Source of the DNA: Sphingobium lignivorans
GTDB lineage: Bacteria; Pseudomonadota; Alphaproteobacteria; Sphingomonadales; Sphingomonadaceae
Direction: 5' to 3'
Assembly: GCF_014203955.1 (NCBI RefSeq)
Contig: NZ_JACHKA010000001.1
Coordinates: 1,798,001 to 1,862,000, forward strand
Length of the DNA: 64,000 nt
Each line of letters starts with the position of its first letter. The first letter of the stretch is position 1. Shown here one piece after another: positions 46,051 to 54,959 of this stretch. A program made the translations under genes and the position numbers. The notes below the pieces were generated by a model, which was given only the letters and a program-made list of their open reading frames with translations, had not been told where the DNA came from and did no database searches.

Positions 46051-47835
46051 ATGCGTTTCAATGATATCTTGCGGACGGTGCTCGCCAACCCGGGCGAGGG
46101 CGCCACCGCGACCGTGACGCGATGGCGGCAATGCATCGACCTCATCGCGCAGCATGACGTCTCCGGCGCGCAGCCGCCGCGCATCCTGGACGAGGAAGAC
46201 CGCGATCTCGTCCTCGGGATCATTGCGCGCCTGAGCCCGCAAGTGCCGCTGGAGAAGCGCATCGCATCCATCGTGGAGCTGGGCGGGCGGCTGCGCTCAC
46301 CGGGGCTCGTGCGCATTCTCGCGCAGGATCATCCCTCGCTGGTCGCCGCGTTGATGAGCCATGTCCGCCTCGCTGACGCGGACTGGGCCGCGCTGATTCC
46401 CGACCTCGGCCCGCTGGCGCGCAGCGTCTTGCGCCGCCGGACCGACCTGGGGCCGCGCGCGGACGCGACGCTGCGCCAGTTCGGACCGAACGACATGGCG
46501 CTTCCCTCGCTGGTGGACGCGAGCATCCTTACGCTGGCGGACGCGGATCGCGTGCCCGCCTTCGCGGGCGATCCCGGCGATGGGCTGGACGAGGGGCTAC
46601 GAGACGGCCCGGACGATGGGCCGAGCCAGTTCGAGCGCATCGTCGCTCGGATCGAGCGCTTCAAGGAAAGCCGTGCCCCCTCCGAGCCTGAAGAGATGAT
46701 GAAGGTGCAGGATCTGGCGCCCACGGAGGGCGCACCGGCCATCGCGGAAGCCGCGCCCGATCACCGGGACGAGGCCATGGTCGCAGCGCCGGCGGCGATC
46801 GACCAGTTCACCTTCGAGACCGACGCTTCGGGGCTCATCAGGCTGGTGAGCGCGGCACCGCGCGGCGCCGCTTTCGGCCTCAGCATCGCCGTGGCGGACC
46901 TCGACAATCGCCATGGCGCCGACGGCACGGCGCTGGGCGCGTTCCGGCGGCGCGCGGCCTTCGACAATGCGCGCTTCTCCGTCGGGGAAGGTGCGCTGGC
47001 GGGGGAATGGCGGATCTCGGCGACGCCCCGCTTCGACAGGGCGAGCGGTCGGTTCCTGGGCTATGCCGGCTCGGCCAGACGCGAATTGCCGCATGAAGGG
47101 CTGGTGCGCTCGACGGCGCCGGACGACGGGCAGGGATGGGCAGGCCTTTCCGCCCAGAGCACCCGCCAGCTCATCCATGAACTGCGCACGCCGCTCAATG
47201 CCATCCAGGGCTATGCCGAGATGATCCAGGCCCAGCTCGTGGGGCCGGTGCCCGGCGAGTATCGGGACATGGCGCAACATATTCTCTCCGATGCCCATGT
47301 GCTGCTGACGACATTCGACGATCTCGATCTGGCGAGCCGCATCGCGCGGGGCGACGACCGGACGCGGCCCGAGCCCCTCGATATCGAGGCGCTGCTGCGC
47401 GCGATCATGAGCAGCGTGGCCCCCGAGGGCGTGGTGGCGCTGTCCGTCGAGGACGGCCTGCCCTCCGTCACCGGCGACCGCCAGCAGGTGGAGCGGATGC
47501 TGCGCCATCTCGTGCGGGCCGGCTGTGCCGCGCTCGAACCCGGGGAGCCGCTGACCCTGCGCCTGCAGCAGGACGGAACCGGGGCGAAGGTCCGTTTCCT
47601 CATGGCGCGGCCCGGTGCGCTGCAATCCCTGTCCGAGCGGGACCTGCTCGATCATGGCGGGCCGGGGGAACAGAAATTCCACGACGTGCCGCCGCTCGGC
47701 CTCGCCTTCACGCTCAGGCTGGTGAGGGGCATTGCCGCGCATCTGGGTGGTGGGTTCAGCATCACGAGCGAGCATTTCTGCATCCTCATGCCGGTCGCGG
47801 CCTCGCTGGAGAGTGGGCAGGAGAGCCAGCGCTGA
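46051..47835 (+). CDS. Soluble histidine-kinase-like protein with degenerate ATP-binding motifs
   Basis: A 594-residue protein without membrane helices: an N-terminal helical region (1-200), a PAS-like domain (about 250-345), then the HisKA helix with HELRTPLNAI (His376). The ATPase part is odd. The N-box reads RHLVRAGCAA (485-494), where the Mg-binding Asn is Ala, and the G1 box DxGxG is replaced by MARPGAL (518-524). The G2-like PLGLAFTLRLVRGIAAHLGG remains. It may be a pseudokinase or a phosphotransfer/phosphatase protein rather than an active kinase. No response regulator gene is adjacent. Confidence 0.8.
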   Translation: MRFNDILRTVLANPGEGATATVTRWRQCIDLIAQHDVSGAQPPRILDEEDRDLVLGIIARLSPQVPLEKRIASIVELGGRLRSPGLVRILAQDHPSLVAALMSHVRLADADWAALIPDLGPLARSVLRRRTDLGPRADATLRQFGPNDMALPSLVDASILTLADADRVPAFAGDPGDGLDEGLRDGPDDGPSQFERIVARIERFKESRAPSEPEEMMKVQDLAPTEGAPAIAEAAPDHRDEAMVAAPAAIDQFTFETDASGLIRLVSAAPRGAAFGLSIAVADLDNRHGADGTALGAFRRRAAFDNARFSVGEGALAGEWRISATPRFDRASGRFLGYAGSARRELPHEGLVRSTAPDDGQGWAGLSAQSTRQLIHELRTPLNAIQGYAEMIQAQLVGPVPGEYRDMAQHILSDAHVLLTTFDDLDLASRIARGDDRTRPEPLDIEALLRAIMSSVAPEGVVALSVEDGLPSVTGDRQQVERMLRHLVRAGCAALEPGEPLTLRLQQDGTGAKVRFLMARPGALQSLSERDLLDHGGPGEQKFHDVPPLGLAFTLRLVRGIAAHLGGGFSITSEHFCILMPVAASLESGQESQR

Positions 47836-47931
47836 CGCCGGTCCGCGGCGCGCGCATGCTTAATCCACCGGCAGGGATTTCGTGCTAGGGCGGCGAACGC
47901 ACATCCCGCTCAAGACGAGGTCCCCATCATC

Positions 47932-48933
47932 GTGGCCGCCTTTGCCGCCAATCTGATCGAGCCGCCGCCCTCCACGGCGGCCATCGACTGGCCCGAGCGC
48001 CTCGGCCGGCGCTTCATGCTGTGGATCGATACCGAGGAAGAGTTCGACTGGGCGGCGCCGTTCAGCCGGAGCGCGACGCAGGTCAGCGTCGTCGCCGGCA
48101 TGGAGCGGTTCCAGCGCTTCATCGGGTCGGCCGGGGTGCGCCCGGTCTATGTGACGGACTATCCCGTCATCGAGGATGCGGCGGCCAGCGCCCTGCTGCG
48201 GGGCTGGGTGGAGGACGGCGCGGCGGACGTGGGCGTCCACCTGCATCCATGGGTCAATCCGCCGCATCAGGAGGTAGTGAACCTCTTCAACAGCTATGCG
48301 GGCAACCTTCCGCGCTCGCTGGAGCGCGCCAAGCTGACCGCGCTGCGCAACCGCATCGAGCAGCGCATCGGCGTGAAGCCGGTCGCTTACCGGGCGGGGC
48401 GCTATGGCGTGGGGCCGCATACCGCCGCTTTGCTTGAGGATGCCGGCTTCCGGATCGACAGCTCGGTGCGGAGTCGCTTTGACTATCGCGGCCAGCTCGG
48501 GCCGGATTTTTCCGGGATGCCGCTGCGGCCCTGGCGCGTGGGACCGACGGGCGGGCTCATCGAAGTGCCGCTCTCGACAGCCTATGTCGGCGCCCTGAGG
48601 CGCGGCGGCGAACGGCTCCATCCCCTTCTGGCGCGCACCGGGCGCGTTGCCGGTGCGTTCTCCCGCTTCGGGCTGCTCGCGCGGGTGCCGCTGACGCCGG
48701 AGGGCGTGGATCTCGCCGCATGTCGCGCGGCAATCGACGCGCTGATCGAGGAAGGCGCGCCTTTGCTCAATTTCTCCTTCCATTCGCCGACGCTGGAGCC
48801 CGGACACACGCTCTACACGCACAGCGCAGCCGACGTGGAGCATTTCTACCGCTGGTGGGACGGCGTGCTGGATCATCTGGACAAGCGCGGCATCGCGCCG
48901 ATCAGCCAGGCCGAGCTGCTCGCCGCGATATAG
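47932..48933 (+). CDS. Polysaccharide deacetylase-like (NodB homology) protein
   Basis: A 333-residue protein with a TIM-barrel-like deacetylase pattern: FMLWIDTEEEFDW near the N-terminus supplies the acidic metal and catalytic residues, VGVHLHPW the His pair, AYRAGRYGVG the Arg-containing motif, and LNFSFHSPTLEPG the late His. It should deacetylate a carbohydrate, possibly in exopolysaccharide synthesis; the substrate is unknown. No signal peptide is evident. GTG 47932 is used as the start; no good ATG occurs before residue 29. Confidence 0.8.
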   Translation: MAAFAANLIEPPPSTAAIDWPERLGRRFMLWIDTEEEFDWAAPFSRSATQVSVVAGMERFQRFIGSAGVRPVYVTDYPVIEDAAASALLRGWVEDGAADVGVHLHPWVNPPHQEVVNLFNSYAGNLPRSLERAKLTALRNRIEQRIGVKPVAYRAGRYGVGPHTAALLEDAGFRIDSSVRSRFDYRGQLGPDFSGMPLRPWRVGPTGGLIEVPLSTAYVGALRRGGERLHPLLARTGRVAGAFSRFGLLARVPLTPEGVDLAACRAAIDALIEEGAPLLNFSFHSPTLEPGHTLYTHSAADVEHFYRWWDGVLDHLDKRGIAPISQAELLAAI

Positions 48934-49023
48934 CGCCGGGCGCATGAGGATACTTGCCTTGCGGGGCTGGGGCGGGCTAACGCGTGGCTCGATACCCCTT
49001 GTCCGGGCGTCTGATGGACATCG

Positions 49024-49099
49024 GGGCCTGTAGCTCAATGGTTAGAGCTGGCCGCTCATAACGGCTAGGTTGCGGGTTCGAGTCCTGCCGGGCCCACCA
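49024..49099 (+). tRNA. tRNA with CAT anticodon, probably tRNA-Ile2
   Basis: A 76-nt cloverleaf with encoded CCA. The acceptor is GGGCCTG/CGGGCCC, the anticodon stem GGCCG/CGGCT with loop CTCATAA (anticodon CAT). The D-loop AATGGTTA and overall sequence fit the isoleucine tRNA whose wobble C becomes lysidine, rather than initiator or elongator Met. The identity call is by resemblance. Confidence 0.85.
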
Positions 49100-49272
49100 T
49101 CCCCTCCCGCCGCATTCGTCCATTCCTGTTTCCGATTGTCCGCCGCTGACTGGCCGGTGAGGATGCGAGCCTTCGGCTACAGGATTTTGCCGCATAACCC
49201 GCGCGGGTGATGTGGGATGTCGCGAGGTTCATTACTCGGCCCCTCCGAACGTCAGGTTCAGGGGGTATCTAT

Positions 49273-49857
49273 ATGAACTATCGTGCGACGAGTGCGGCTC
49301 TGCTGCTCGCTCTCTCTCTTTCGGCCTGCGCCAGCTCCGGCGGCGTGCAGGATGTGGCCCGCATTTCCGATCCGGTCCAGCGGGAGCAGGCGATCGCCGC
49401 GCTCCGCGCCGCCGCGCCCAAGCCGATCGAGGGCAATGGCGGCGCCTTCATGTCGCCCTTCACCTCGGATGGCGTGACGGCCGAGTGGGTCACCAATGCC
49501 ATGGGCGTGCAGAATGCCGGCGACATCGCGGGGGCCGCAGGACAGGTCGCCGCTGACCAGCTGCTCAGCAACATTCCCTTCGCCGGCCTGTTCGCGGGCC
49601 AGGCGACCAAGAAGCTGGCGCGCGCCGCGGCGCTGAAGTCGATCGGCGGCGAGGAATTCCTCAAAAGCTCGAGCGACCAGTCGTTCAACACGCTCGAGGA
49701 CATGGCAGCCAACATGTACGCCTTCCATTCCGGCCATGCCGAATATGCGCGCATCGTGAAGGCCGTGACGGCGATCTATCCGGATTTCGGCAATATCTAT
49801 GCCCGTTATCCGCGCACGCCGGTCGTGAGCGAAGCCACCACTTCGGCCTCGCTCTGA
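49273..49857 (+). CDS. Hypothetical lipoprotein heading the LpoB-like operon
   Basis: A 194-residue protein. The signal peptide ends in a clear lipobox (LLLALSLSACASSGG, Cys near 19). The mature part has a glycine/alanine-rich middle (AGDIAGAAGQVAADQLL and NIPFAGLFAGQATKK) and a helical end. No known domain was recognised. It lies 74 bp upstream of the LpoB-like gene on the same strand and may be the first gene of that operon. Confidence 0.7.
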   Translation: MNYRATSAALLLALSLSACASSGGVQDVARISDPVQREQAIAALRAAAPKPIEGNGGAFMSPFTSDGVTAEWVTNAMGVQNAGDIAGAAGQVAADQLLSNIPFAGLFAGQATKKLARAAALKSIGGEEFLKSSSDQSFNTLEDMAANMYAFHSGHAEYARIVKAVTAIYPDFGNIYARYPRTPVVSEATTSASL

Positions 49858-49931
49858 ACATTTTCGGGCCTGCGGGCGAGGCTCCATGCCCGCAGGCCAG
49901 ATCCCGTACTCCAAGGAAAGGCCGGAAAATC

Positions 49932-50564
49932 ATGGTCGCCAGATTCGGCAGGGCGTTCGTCGCGCTCGCAGTGATCGGTTGCATGCCCGCAGTGGCGGAC
50001 GCCAAGACGAAGTCCCGGCAGCCAAGTCTCTACCAGTCTCCGGATTCGCCGGGCGCGGTGCGGGGCGTGGGCGTCGAATCGCAGGACATCGTCTCGATGA
50101 GCGACGCGATGATGCGTGACCTGCTGACCGTGCCGGCGATCATGAACGCGGCCACAGCGCCGCGCGTCATCATCGATTCCGCGCATTTCCGCAACGAGAG
50201 CTCCGAGATCATCGACAAGGCCATGATCACCGATCGCATCCGCGTGCTGCTGAGCCGCGCGGCGAGCGGGCGGGTGCGCTTCGTCGGCCGTGAATATGCC
50301 GATGCCGTGCAGATGGAGCGCGACCTCAAGGATGCCGGGCAGGTCGACGTGGGAACGACCGGACGCACGCGTGCGATGGCCGGAGCGGACTATCGCCTCG
50401 TCGGCCGCATCGGGACGCGTGACGCGGTGGACACCCGCACCGGCGTCAAGGAGCGCTACAGCACCTATACTTTCGAGCTTCTCGACCTCGAATATGGCGA
50501 CCTCATCTGGTCGAACATCTACGAGTTCAAGAAGGCCGCGCAGGACAATGTGGTCTATCGCTGA
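49932..50564 (+). CDS. Penicillin-binding protein activator LpoB-like protein
   Basis: A 210-residue LpoB/CsgG-fold protein. The N-terminal signal (VALAVIGCMPAVADA) contains a possible lipobox VIGC; ordinary cleavage after ADA is the alternative. The LpoB core includes VIIDSAHFRNESSEIIDKAMITDRIRVLL, GADYRLVGRIGTRDA and the conserved end DLIWSNIYEFKKA. In E. coli LpoB activates PBP1b from the outer membrane and is encoded next to ycfL, as it is here two genes on. GGAAAGG precedes the ATG. Its target in this organism is not shown. Confidence 0.87.
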   Translation: MVARFGRAFVALAVIGCMPAVADAKTKSRQPSLYQSPDSPGAVRGVGVESQDIVSMSDAMMRDLLTVPAIMNAATAPRVIIDSAHFRNESSEIIDKAMITDRIRVLLSRAASGRVRFVGREYADAVQMERDLKDAGQVDVGTTGRTRAMAGADYRLVGRIGTRDAVDTRTGVKERYSTYTFELLDLEYGDLIWSNIYEFKKAAQDNVVYR

Positions 50565-50578
50565 GCCGGGCTCCGACG

Positions 50579-51706
50579 ATGTCCAGCAAGCTCCTCGCAG
50601 GTCTCCTCATCCTGGCCCAGGGCGCGCCCGCGCTCGCGCTGGCCGACGCGGACCCGGCGCCCTATCTCGCGAAGCTGGATTCCGAGGGTGACCGCAACCG
50701 CGTGCTCAACCAGATGGAGATCGGCACGCGCTATTTCTGGTCGCAGGACTTCCAGGGTGCCGGCCGCAGCTTCGACGACTGCATCCAGAACATCGAGCTG
50801 GTCTTCCTCAACGATCCCAGCGTCGTGAAGGCGCGCAGCCTCTGGTACGAGGAGGGGGCCAAGACGTTCAAGGGTGAGCCCTATGAACGGGCGATGGTCT
50901 ATTATTATCGCGGCCTCGTGTTCCTCGCGCAGGGGGACTATGAGAATGCGCGCGCCGCTTTCCGGCAAGGTACGTTCCAGGATGCCTTCGCGGAGGAAGA
51001 GCAGAACCAGGCCGACTTCGCGGTTCTTTACTTCCTGGAGGCGTGGGCATCCCATCTGAACGGCGACAAGGACCTGCGCGACGAGGCGCTGGCGAAGGTC
51101 CACGCGCTGCGGCCCGATTTCCCGGGAATCGGGGAGAGCGACGACACGCTCGCACTGGTCGAGACCGGCACGGCGCCGCGCAAGCTGGGCGACGGGCTCG
51201 ACCACAGCTATTTCGTCTTCCGGCGGGGCAAGGGCTTCACCGAGAACCGCGCCGAGCTGGTTACGGCGGGCGAGCAGCTTCCGCTCTATGCCATGGAGGA
51301 CGTCTACCGTCAGGCGGCGACGCGCGGCGGACGCGAGATCGATCAGATCATCAAGGGCCAGGTCAAGTTCAAGCGTGCGGCCAACGACGTTGGCTCGACA
51401 TTGACGGACACCGCCCAGGTCGTCTCCGCGCTGGGGGGCGACGGGACCGTGTCCGGCGCGCTGGCCGGGGTGGGGGCGCTGGCCTCGATTCTCTCCGGCA
51501 AGGCCAAGGTGAAGGCCGACACCCGGACCTGGAGTTCGCTGCCCGATCGCGTCCACGTCTCCACTTTCGCGTCGGGGAAGCTCGGGATGCAGGATCTCGC
51601 CGTCCAGTTCCTGACGGACGGCACCCCGACCGACCAGCCGACCCAACAGCTCATCACCATCAAGGACCCGAGGGGCCGCCAGCTGGCGCTGGCCCGCTCT
51701 CGCTAG
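50579..51706 (+). CDS. COG3014 family exported helical-repeat protein
   Basis: A 375-residue protein with a signal peptide (1 to about 22, ALALA) and a TPR-like helical region (e.g. NQMEIGTRYFWSQDFQGAGRSFDDCI and MVYYYRGLVFLAQGDYENARAAFRQG). The C-terminal part includes GSTLTDTAQVVSALGGDGTVSGAL and GRQLALARSR. This is the COG3014 group, of unknown function, often next to LpoB/CsgG-type genes. It starts 14 bp after the LpoB-like gene and is followed 17 bp later by the YcfL-like gene. Confidence 0.8.
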   Translation: MSSKLLAGLLILAQGAPALALADADPAPYLAKLDSEGDRNRVLNQMEIGTRYFWSQDFQGAGRSFDDCIQNIELVFLNDPSVVKARSLWYEEGAKTFKGEPYERAMVYYYRGLVFLAQGDYENARAAFRQGTFQDAFAEEEQNQADFAVLYFLEAWASHLNGDKDLRDEALAKVHALRPDFPGIGESDDTLALVETGTAPRKLGDGLDHSYFVFRRGKGFTENRAELVTAGEQLPLYAMEDVYRQAATRGGREIDQIIKGQVKFKRAANDVGSTLTDTAQVVSALGGDGTVSGALAGVGALASILSGKAKVKADTRTWSSLPDRVHVSTFASGKLGMQDLAVQFLTDGTPTDQPTQQLITIKDPRGRQLALARSR

Positions 51707-51723
51707 GAAAGAAGGACGTGCAG

Positions 51724-52179
51724 ATGACAGTTCACCGGATTGCGGCGCTTGCCGCCACGGCAGCCGCAGCAGCGATGCTGGCGGGATGCTCCGCGACCAT
51801 GCCCGAGGGCGGCGTGCGCATCGACAACCAGAATTATGTGCGTCCCACGCTCAACACCGTGCGGGTGATCGACGAGAGCCTGGCGCGCTACAAGAACCGC
51901 AAGTGGGAAGCGAACTCGGTGCTCGATGTCGAGAATGTCGTGCTGAGCGATACCGGCACCGGCTTCAAGCGGATCAGCGTCGAGCTGCGCAACAAGACGG
52001 GCGTGGAAATCCCGCTCGAGGTGCGCAACAGCTGGTACGATCCCAATGGCCGCCCGGTCGACGCCGCATCCTCCTGGACGCGCCTTTTCGTGAAGCCCCA
52101 GTCCATGGTGCTCTTCGAGCAGGTGGCGAGCAATGGCTCGGCTTCGCAATATTATGTCGAAGTTCGCGCGGCGCAGTGA
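51724..52179 (+). CDS. YcfL-like (DUF1425) lipoprotein
   Basis: A 151-residue lipoprotein with lipobox MLAGCSA (Cys near 22). The mature domain (NSVLDVENVVLSDTGTGFKRISVELRNKTG, then SWYDPNGRPVDAASSWTRLFVKP) is an immunoglobulin-like beta fold as in DUF1425/YcfL, the neighbour of lpoB in enterobacteria. It is in tight operon with the two genes upstream. GGAAAGAAGGACG precedes the ATG. Confidence 0.82.
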   Translation: MTVHRIAALAATAAAAAMLAGCSATMPEGGVRIDNQNYVRPTLNTVRVIDESLARYKNRKWEANSVLDVENVVLSDTGTGFKRISVELRNKTGVEIPLEVRNSWYDPNGRPVDAASSWTRLFVKPQSMVLFEQVASNGSASQYYVEVRAAQ

Positions 52180-52203
52180 GCGCGGCACGCGGGGAGATCT
52201 GCC

Positions 52204-53004
52204 ATGCGAGCTTTCATCATTCCGGCTCTGGCTGCCAGCGCGCTGGCCTGCGGCGGGGCCCAGGCGCAGGAACGCACGGGCATGCCGGCGGTCGCCGGTG
52301 CGGAGCGCGGCGGCATGCCCGCCGTCAATCCGCGCCGCGCGACAGCCGATCCGGATGCGGCCATGTATCGCACCCAGGACGAATTCCGCTCCTGGTCGCG
52401 CAAGGCGGGCAACCCGCGCATCCTGCTCTTCTGGAACGTGGCGCTGACGGACGAATCCTCGTCACGCTACCGCCTGCGCGCGCAGGAGGACGTGACTGTC
52501 GAGGCGTATCGTGGCACCGTGACGCGCTCCACCGACGCAGTGATCGAGGCCGAGCGCACCACCGGCGGGCCCAGTGCCTGGCTCGACAGGGATGATGAAG
52601 GCGATCTCGAAAGCGCCTATGTCACGGCCTTCGTGCGCGCGGGCGCCAATCTGGTCGATCGCGCCGCACTGATGCGCAAGGTCTCCGCCGCGCGGAACCA
52701 GGACGACCGGGTCGACCAGCAGTTCATGGAGACGCTCGCGGTCGAGGAAGGCATCGATTATCTGGTCGAGGTGCTGCCGGAATATCGCAGCGGCAGCGCC
52801 ACCGGCATGATCTTCGGCATCCGGGTGCTGCACGTGCCAAGCTCCCGCGTGGTGGCGACTTTCCGGACCGAGGCGCGCCCGGCGGCCGGCCCCGAGCGCC
52901 TCGTGGCACGCCCAGGCGGTTTCCAGCGCGAGCGGGATGAGCGCATCACGCCCGATCTCGTCGCCGAGACGCTGGCCTCGGAGACGATGCGCGGCTTCCT
53001 CTGA
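52204..53004 (+). CDS. Hypothetical secreted protein, last gene of the LpoB-like operon
   Basis: A 266-residue protein with a signal peptide (1 to about 21, cleavage near AQAQE). The mature part, with RILLFWNVALTDESSSRYR near 74-92 and DYLVEVLPEYRSGSATGMIFGIRVLHVPSSRVVATFR, is a beta-rich pattern resembling CsgG/LpoB-type nucleotide-fold halves, but no family was confirmed. It begins 24 bp after the YcfL-like gene. Its stop directly abuts the stop of the convergent LuxR gene, leaving no room for a terminator. Confidence 0.7.
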   Translation: MRAFIIPALAASALACGGAQAQERTGMPAVAGAERGGMPAVNPRRATADPDAAMYRTQDEFRSWSRKAGNPRILLFWNVALTDESSSRYRLRAQEDVTVEAYRGTVTRSTDAVIEAERTTGGPSAWLDRDDEGDLESAYVTAFVRAGANLVDRAALMRKVSAARNQDDRVDQQFMETLAVEEGIDYLVEVLPEYRSGSATGMIFGIRVLHVPSSRVVATFRTEARPAAGPERLVARPGGFQRERDERITPDLVAETLASETMRGFL

Positions 53005-54126
53005 TCAGCCGAGCAGCTCGGCGAGCAGCAGGACGAGCTCGGCCTCGCGGTTGCAGCCTGTCTTGGCATAGATGTTGCGGACCTGAACGCGCAGCGTCTC
53101 GTTGGAGACGTTGCGGACGGCCGTGATCTGCTCACGCGTATGTCCCCTGGCCAGCAGCAGCGCCACCGAGGCTTCGGCCGTGGTCAGGCCGAAGGCGAGG
53201 CCGAGGAGCCTGGCATCCTCATCGCGCTCGCCGGGCAGGCCTTGGTCGCGAATGACGACGGCGGCGGCAGGAACGAAGCCAAGGGACCATTCGCGCTGCT
53301 GGAGCCGGAAGAAGTCCACCCGGAACGGCCGCGTTTCACCATGTCCGTCATCGTCCTCCGGCCGCGCCAGGAGAAGGCGGCGGTGCGTGCTGCCGCCTTT
53401 GTCGATCACATCGCCGAGCGCGCGATCAATCTCGCGCGTGGCATGCTGCGTGACGCCGAACAGCCGGCCACCGATGGCGCGAAGCACGCCGGCACGGTCC
53501 GCCATATGCCGCTCGGCTCCCTCGGTCATCGCACCGACCCGGCCGGTCCGGTCGAGGAGGATGCAGTTCACGGACATATCGCCAAGCATGCCGCCGACGA
53601 GGCTCAACCCCTGCTTTTCCAGCGCGATCTGCATGCGGACACCGGTGCGCGCGGCACGATCGGCCAGGGCGAATGTGCGCCGCGATTCCTCGGTGGTCCT
53701 GCCGTCCCGCTCGGTCCGCAGCAGGGCGAAACCGATCATCTGCCCGGTTTCCTGAAGGAGCACCGACTGGCAGCCATAAGGTATCTGATACTTCTCGCAG
53801 AATTCGAGATAGATGTCGCTGCGCAGCGCCGATTTGGCTTCATCATAATCGGCTTCGAAGAGAATTCTGCGATTGCCGTTTATTCGCTCCGCGGCAATGC
53901 GGAAGTTGATGTCCGCATGGCCGCCGTCGATCTGCTCGAAATCCTCCAGCATCCATGGATCGGCATGAGTCACCCAGTTGAAGGAAATGGCTTTGTCGCC
54001 GAGGCCGATCAGCTGGGCTCGGGCAGAGCCGGTGTGATCGGCGAGGTCCGCGAGCGTATTGGCCCACAGCGATGGATCGAGCGCAGCATCCTGAAAGCTG
54101 CGCTCCCAATGGTGCGCTTCGTCCAA
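53005..54126 (-). CDS. LuxR-type HTH transcriptional regulator
   Basis: A 373-residue regulator. The C-terminal LuxR HTH (about 305-373) reads GLTTAEASVALLLARGHTREQITAVRNVSNETLRVQVRNIYAKTGC. The N-terminal 290 residues hold no clear autoinducer-binding or receiver domain; a PAS-like segment around CILLDRTGRVGAMTEGAERHM is likely. It is convergent with the envelope operon and may or may not control it. Confidence 0.85.
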   Translation of the reverse strand: MDEAHHWERSFQDAALDPSLWANTLADLADHTGSARAQLIGLGDKAISFNWVTHADPWMLEDFEQIDGGHADINFRIAAERINGNRRILFEADYDEAKSALRSDIYLEFCEKYQIPYGCQSVLLQETGQMIGFALLRTERDGRTTEESRRTFALADRAARTGVRMQIALEKQGLSLVGGMLGDMSVNCILLDRTGRVGAMTEGAERHMADRAGVLRAIGGRLFGVTQHATREIDRALGDVIDKGGSTHRRLLLARPEDDDGHGETRPFRVDFFRLQQREWSLGFVPAAAVVIRDQGLPGERDEDARLLGLAFGLTTAEASVALLLARGHTREQITAVRNVSNETLRVQVRNIYAKTGCNREAELVLLLAELLG

Positions 54127-54683
54127 AATTCCCCCTGAATTTTCCGTCCGTCAGAAGTCGCGATAGTGCAGCATGGTTAAAAGGCAGCTAATCCCGTGCA
54201 CAGCGACCAGCACGCCCGGCATGAAGACCGGCTGCGTCGTCGATGATCTGTCTATTGGCCCCCCCGGGTCATGAGCGCCCGGAATATCCGCACGCACCTA
54301 GTCTCCATAGCGAGTAAGAATGCTTCCCGCTACTGGGCTTTTACTGCCGGGATAGGGGATTGGTTGGGCAGGCCTCGGGCGCGGCGGCGGTCAGATGGCT
54401 CTTCGCGCCGGCGAGGAAGCTGCAAGGCGATCCTGAAGCAACTGCCAGAACGGGGGTAGGGCGGGGCTAGGGCGGCGGCGTGTGCGTTTATCACCAACGA
54501 TGGCCGGGCCAGGGCGCGACACGCATATAAGAGCCCGGCTCAGTCGTAAGAGCCCGGCTCAGTCGGGACTGGAAACCGGGCTCTCATCGATGACCGGAGG
54601 TCGACGACAGTCCTCAGAACGGGACGGGTCGCTGAACCTTCAGGGGCAAATCCGCTGCGGGGGGATTTTGCCGGCCAACGGCA
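54127..54683. other. Intergenic region with a tandem duplication and hairpin
   Basis: 557 bp without a convincing gene, upstream of the LuxR gene and downstream of HU. It contains the 19-bp tandem duplication annotated separately. I see no other clear signal. Confidence 0.5.
54528..54585. repeat. 19-bp tandem duplication plus inverted copy
   Basis: TAAGAGCCCGGCTCAGTCG occurs twice head to tail (54528-54546 and 54547-54565), followed by an inverted part-copy CCGGGCTC. The second unit can pair with the inverted copy as an 8-bp hairpin (GAGCCCGG/CCGGGCTC). It may be a terminator or attenuation structure that has recently duplicated. Confidence 0.6.
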
Positions 54684-54959
54684 TCAGCCGTTGAGCTTGT
54701 CCTTCACCGCCTTGGCAGGCGCGAAGCTCAGCTTCTTCGAAGCCGCGATCTGGATCGTGGCGCCGGTGGAGGGATTGCGGCCCTCGCGAGCGGGCGTGTC
54801 CTTGACCTTGAACTTGCCGAAGCCGTTCAGCGAGATTTCCTCACCCTTGGCAGCGGCGTCGGCGATCGAAGCGAACACCGCGTCGACAACGGCGCGGGCG
54901 TCCGTCTTGGTGAGATCGTGCTTGGCGGCAATGGTATCGGCGAGATCGTTATTGTTCAT
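54684..54959 (-). CDS. HU family DNA-binding protein
   Basis: A 91-residue histone-like protein: MNNNDLADTIAAKHDLTKTD, GFGKFKVKDTPAREGRNPSTG and SFAPAKAVKDKL. It binds and bends DNA non-specifically. It is distinct from the IHF beta gene at 32 kb. A strong ribosome site (AGAAAGGATG) precedes ATG 54959; the open frame extends 17 codons further without similarity. Confidence 0.95.
   Translation of the reverse strand: MNNNDLADTIAAKHDLTKTDARAVVDAVFASIADAAAKGEEISLNGFGKFKVKDTPAREGRNPSTGATIQIAASKKLSFAPAKAVKDKLNG

Noticed and set aside
54528..54585. CRISPR-like direct repeats
   Set aside because: There are only two copies, directly adjacent with no spacers and no cas genes.
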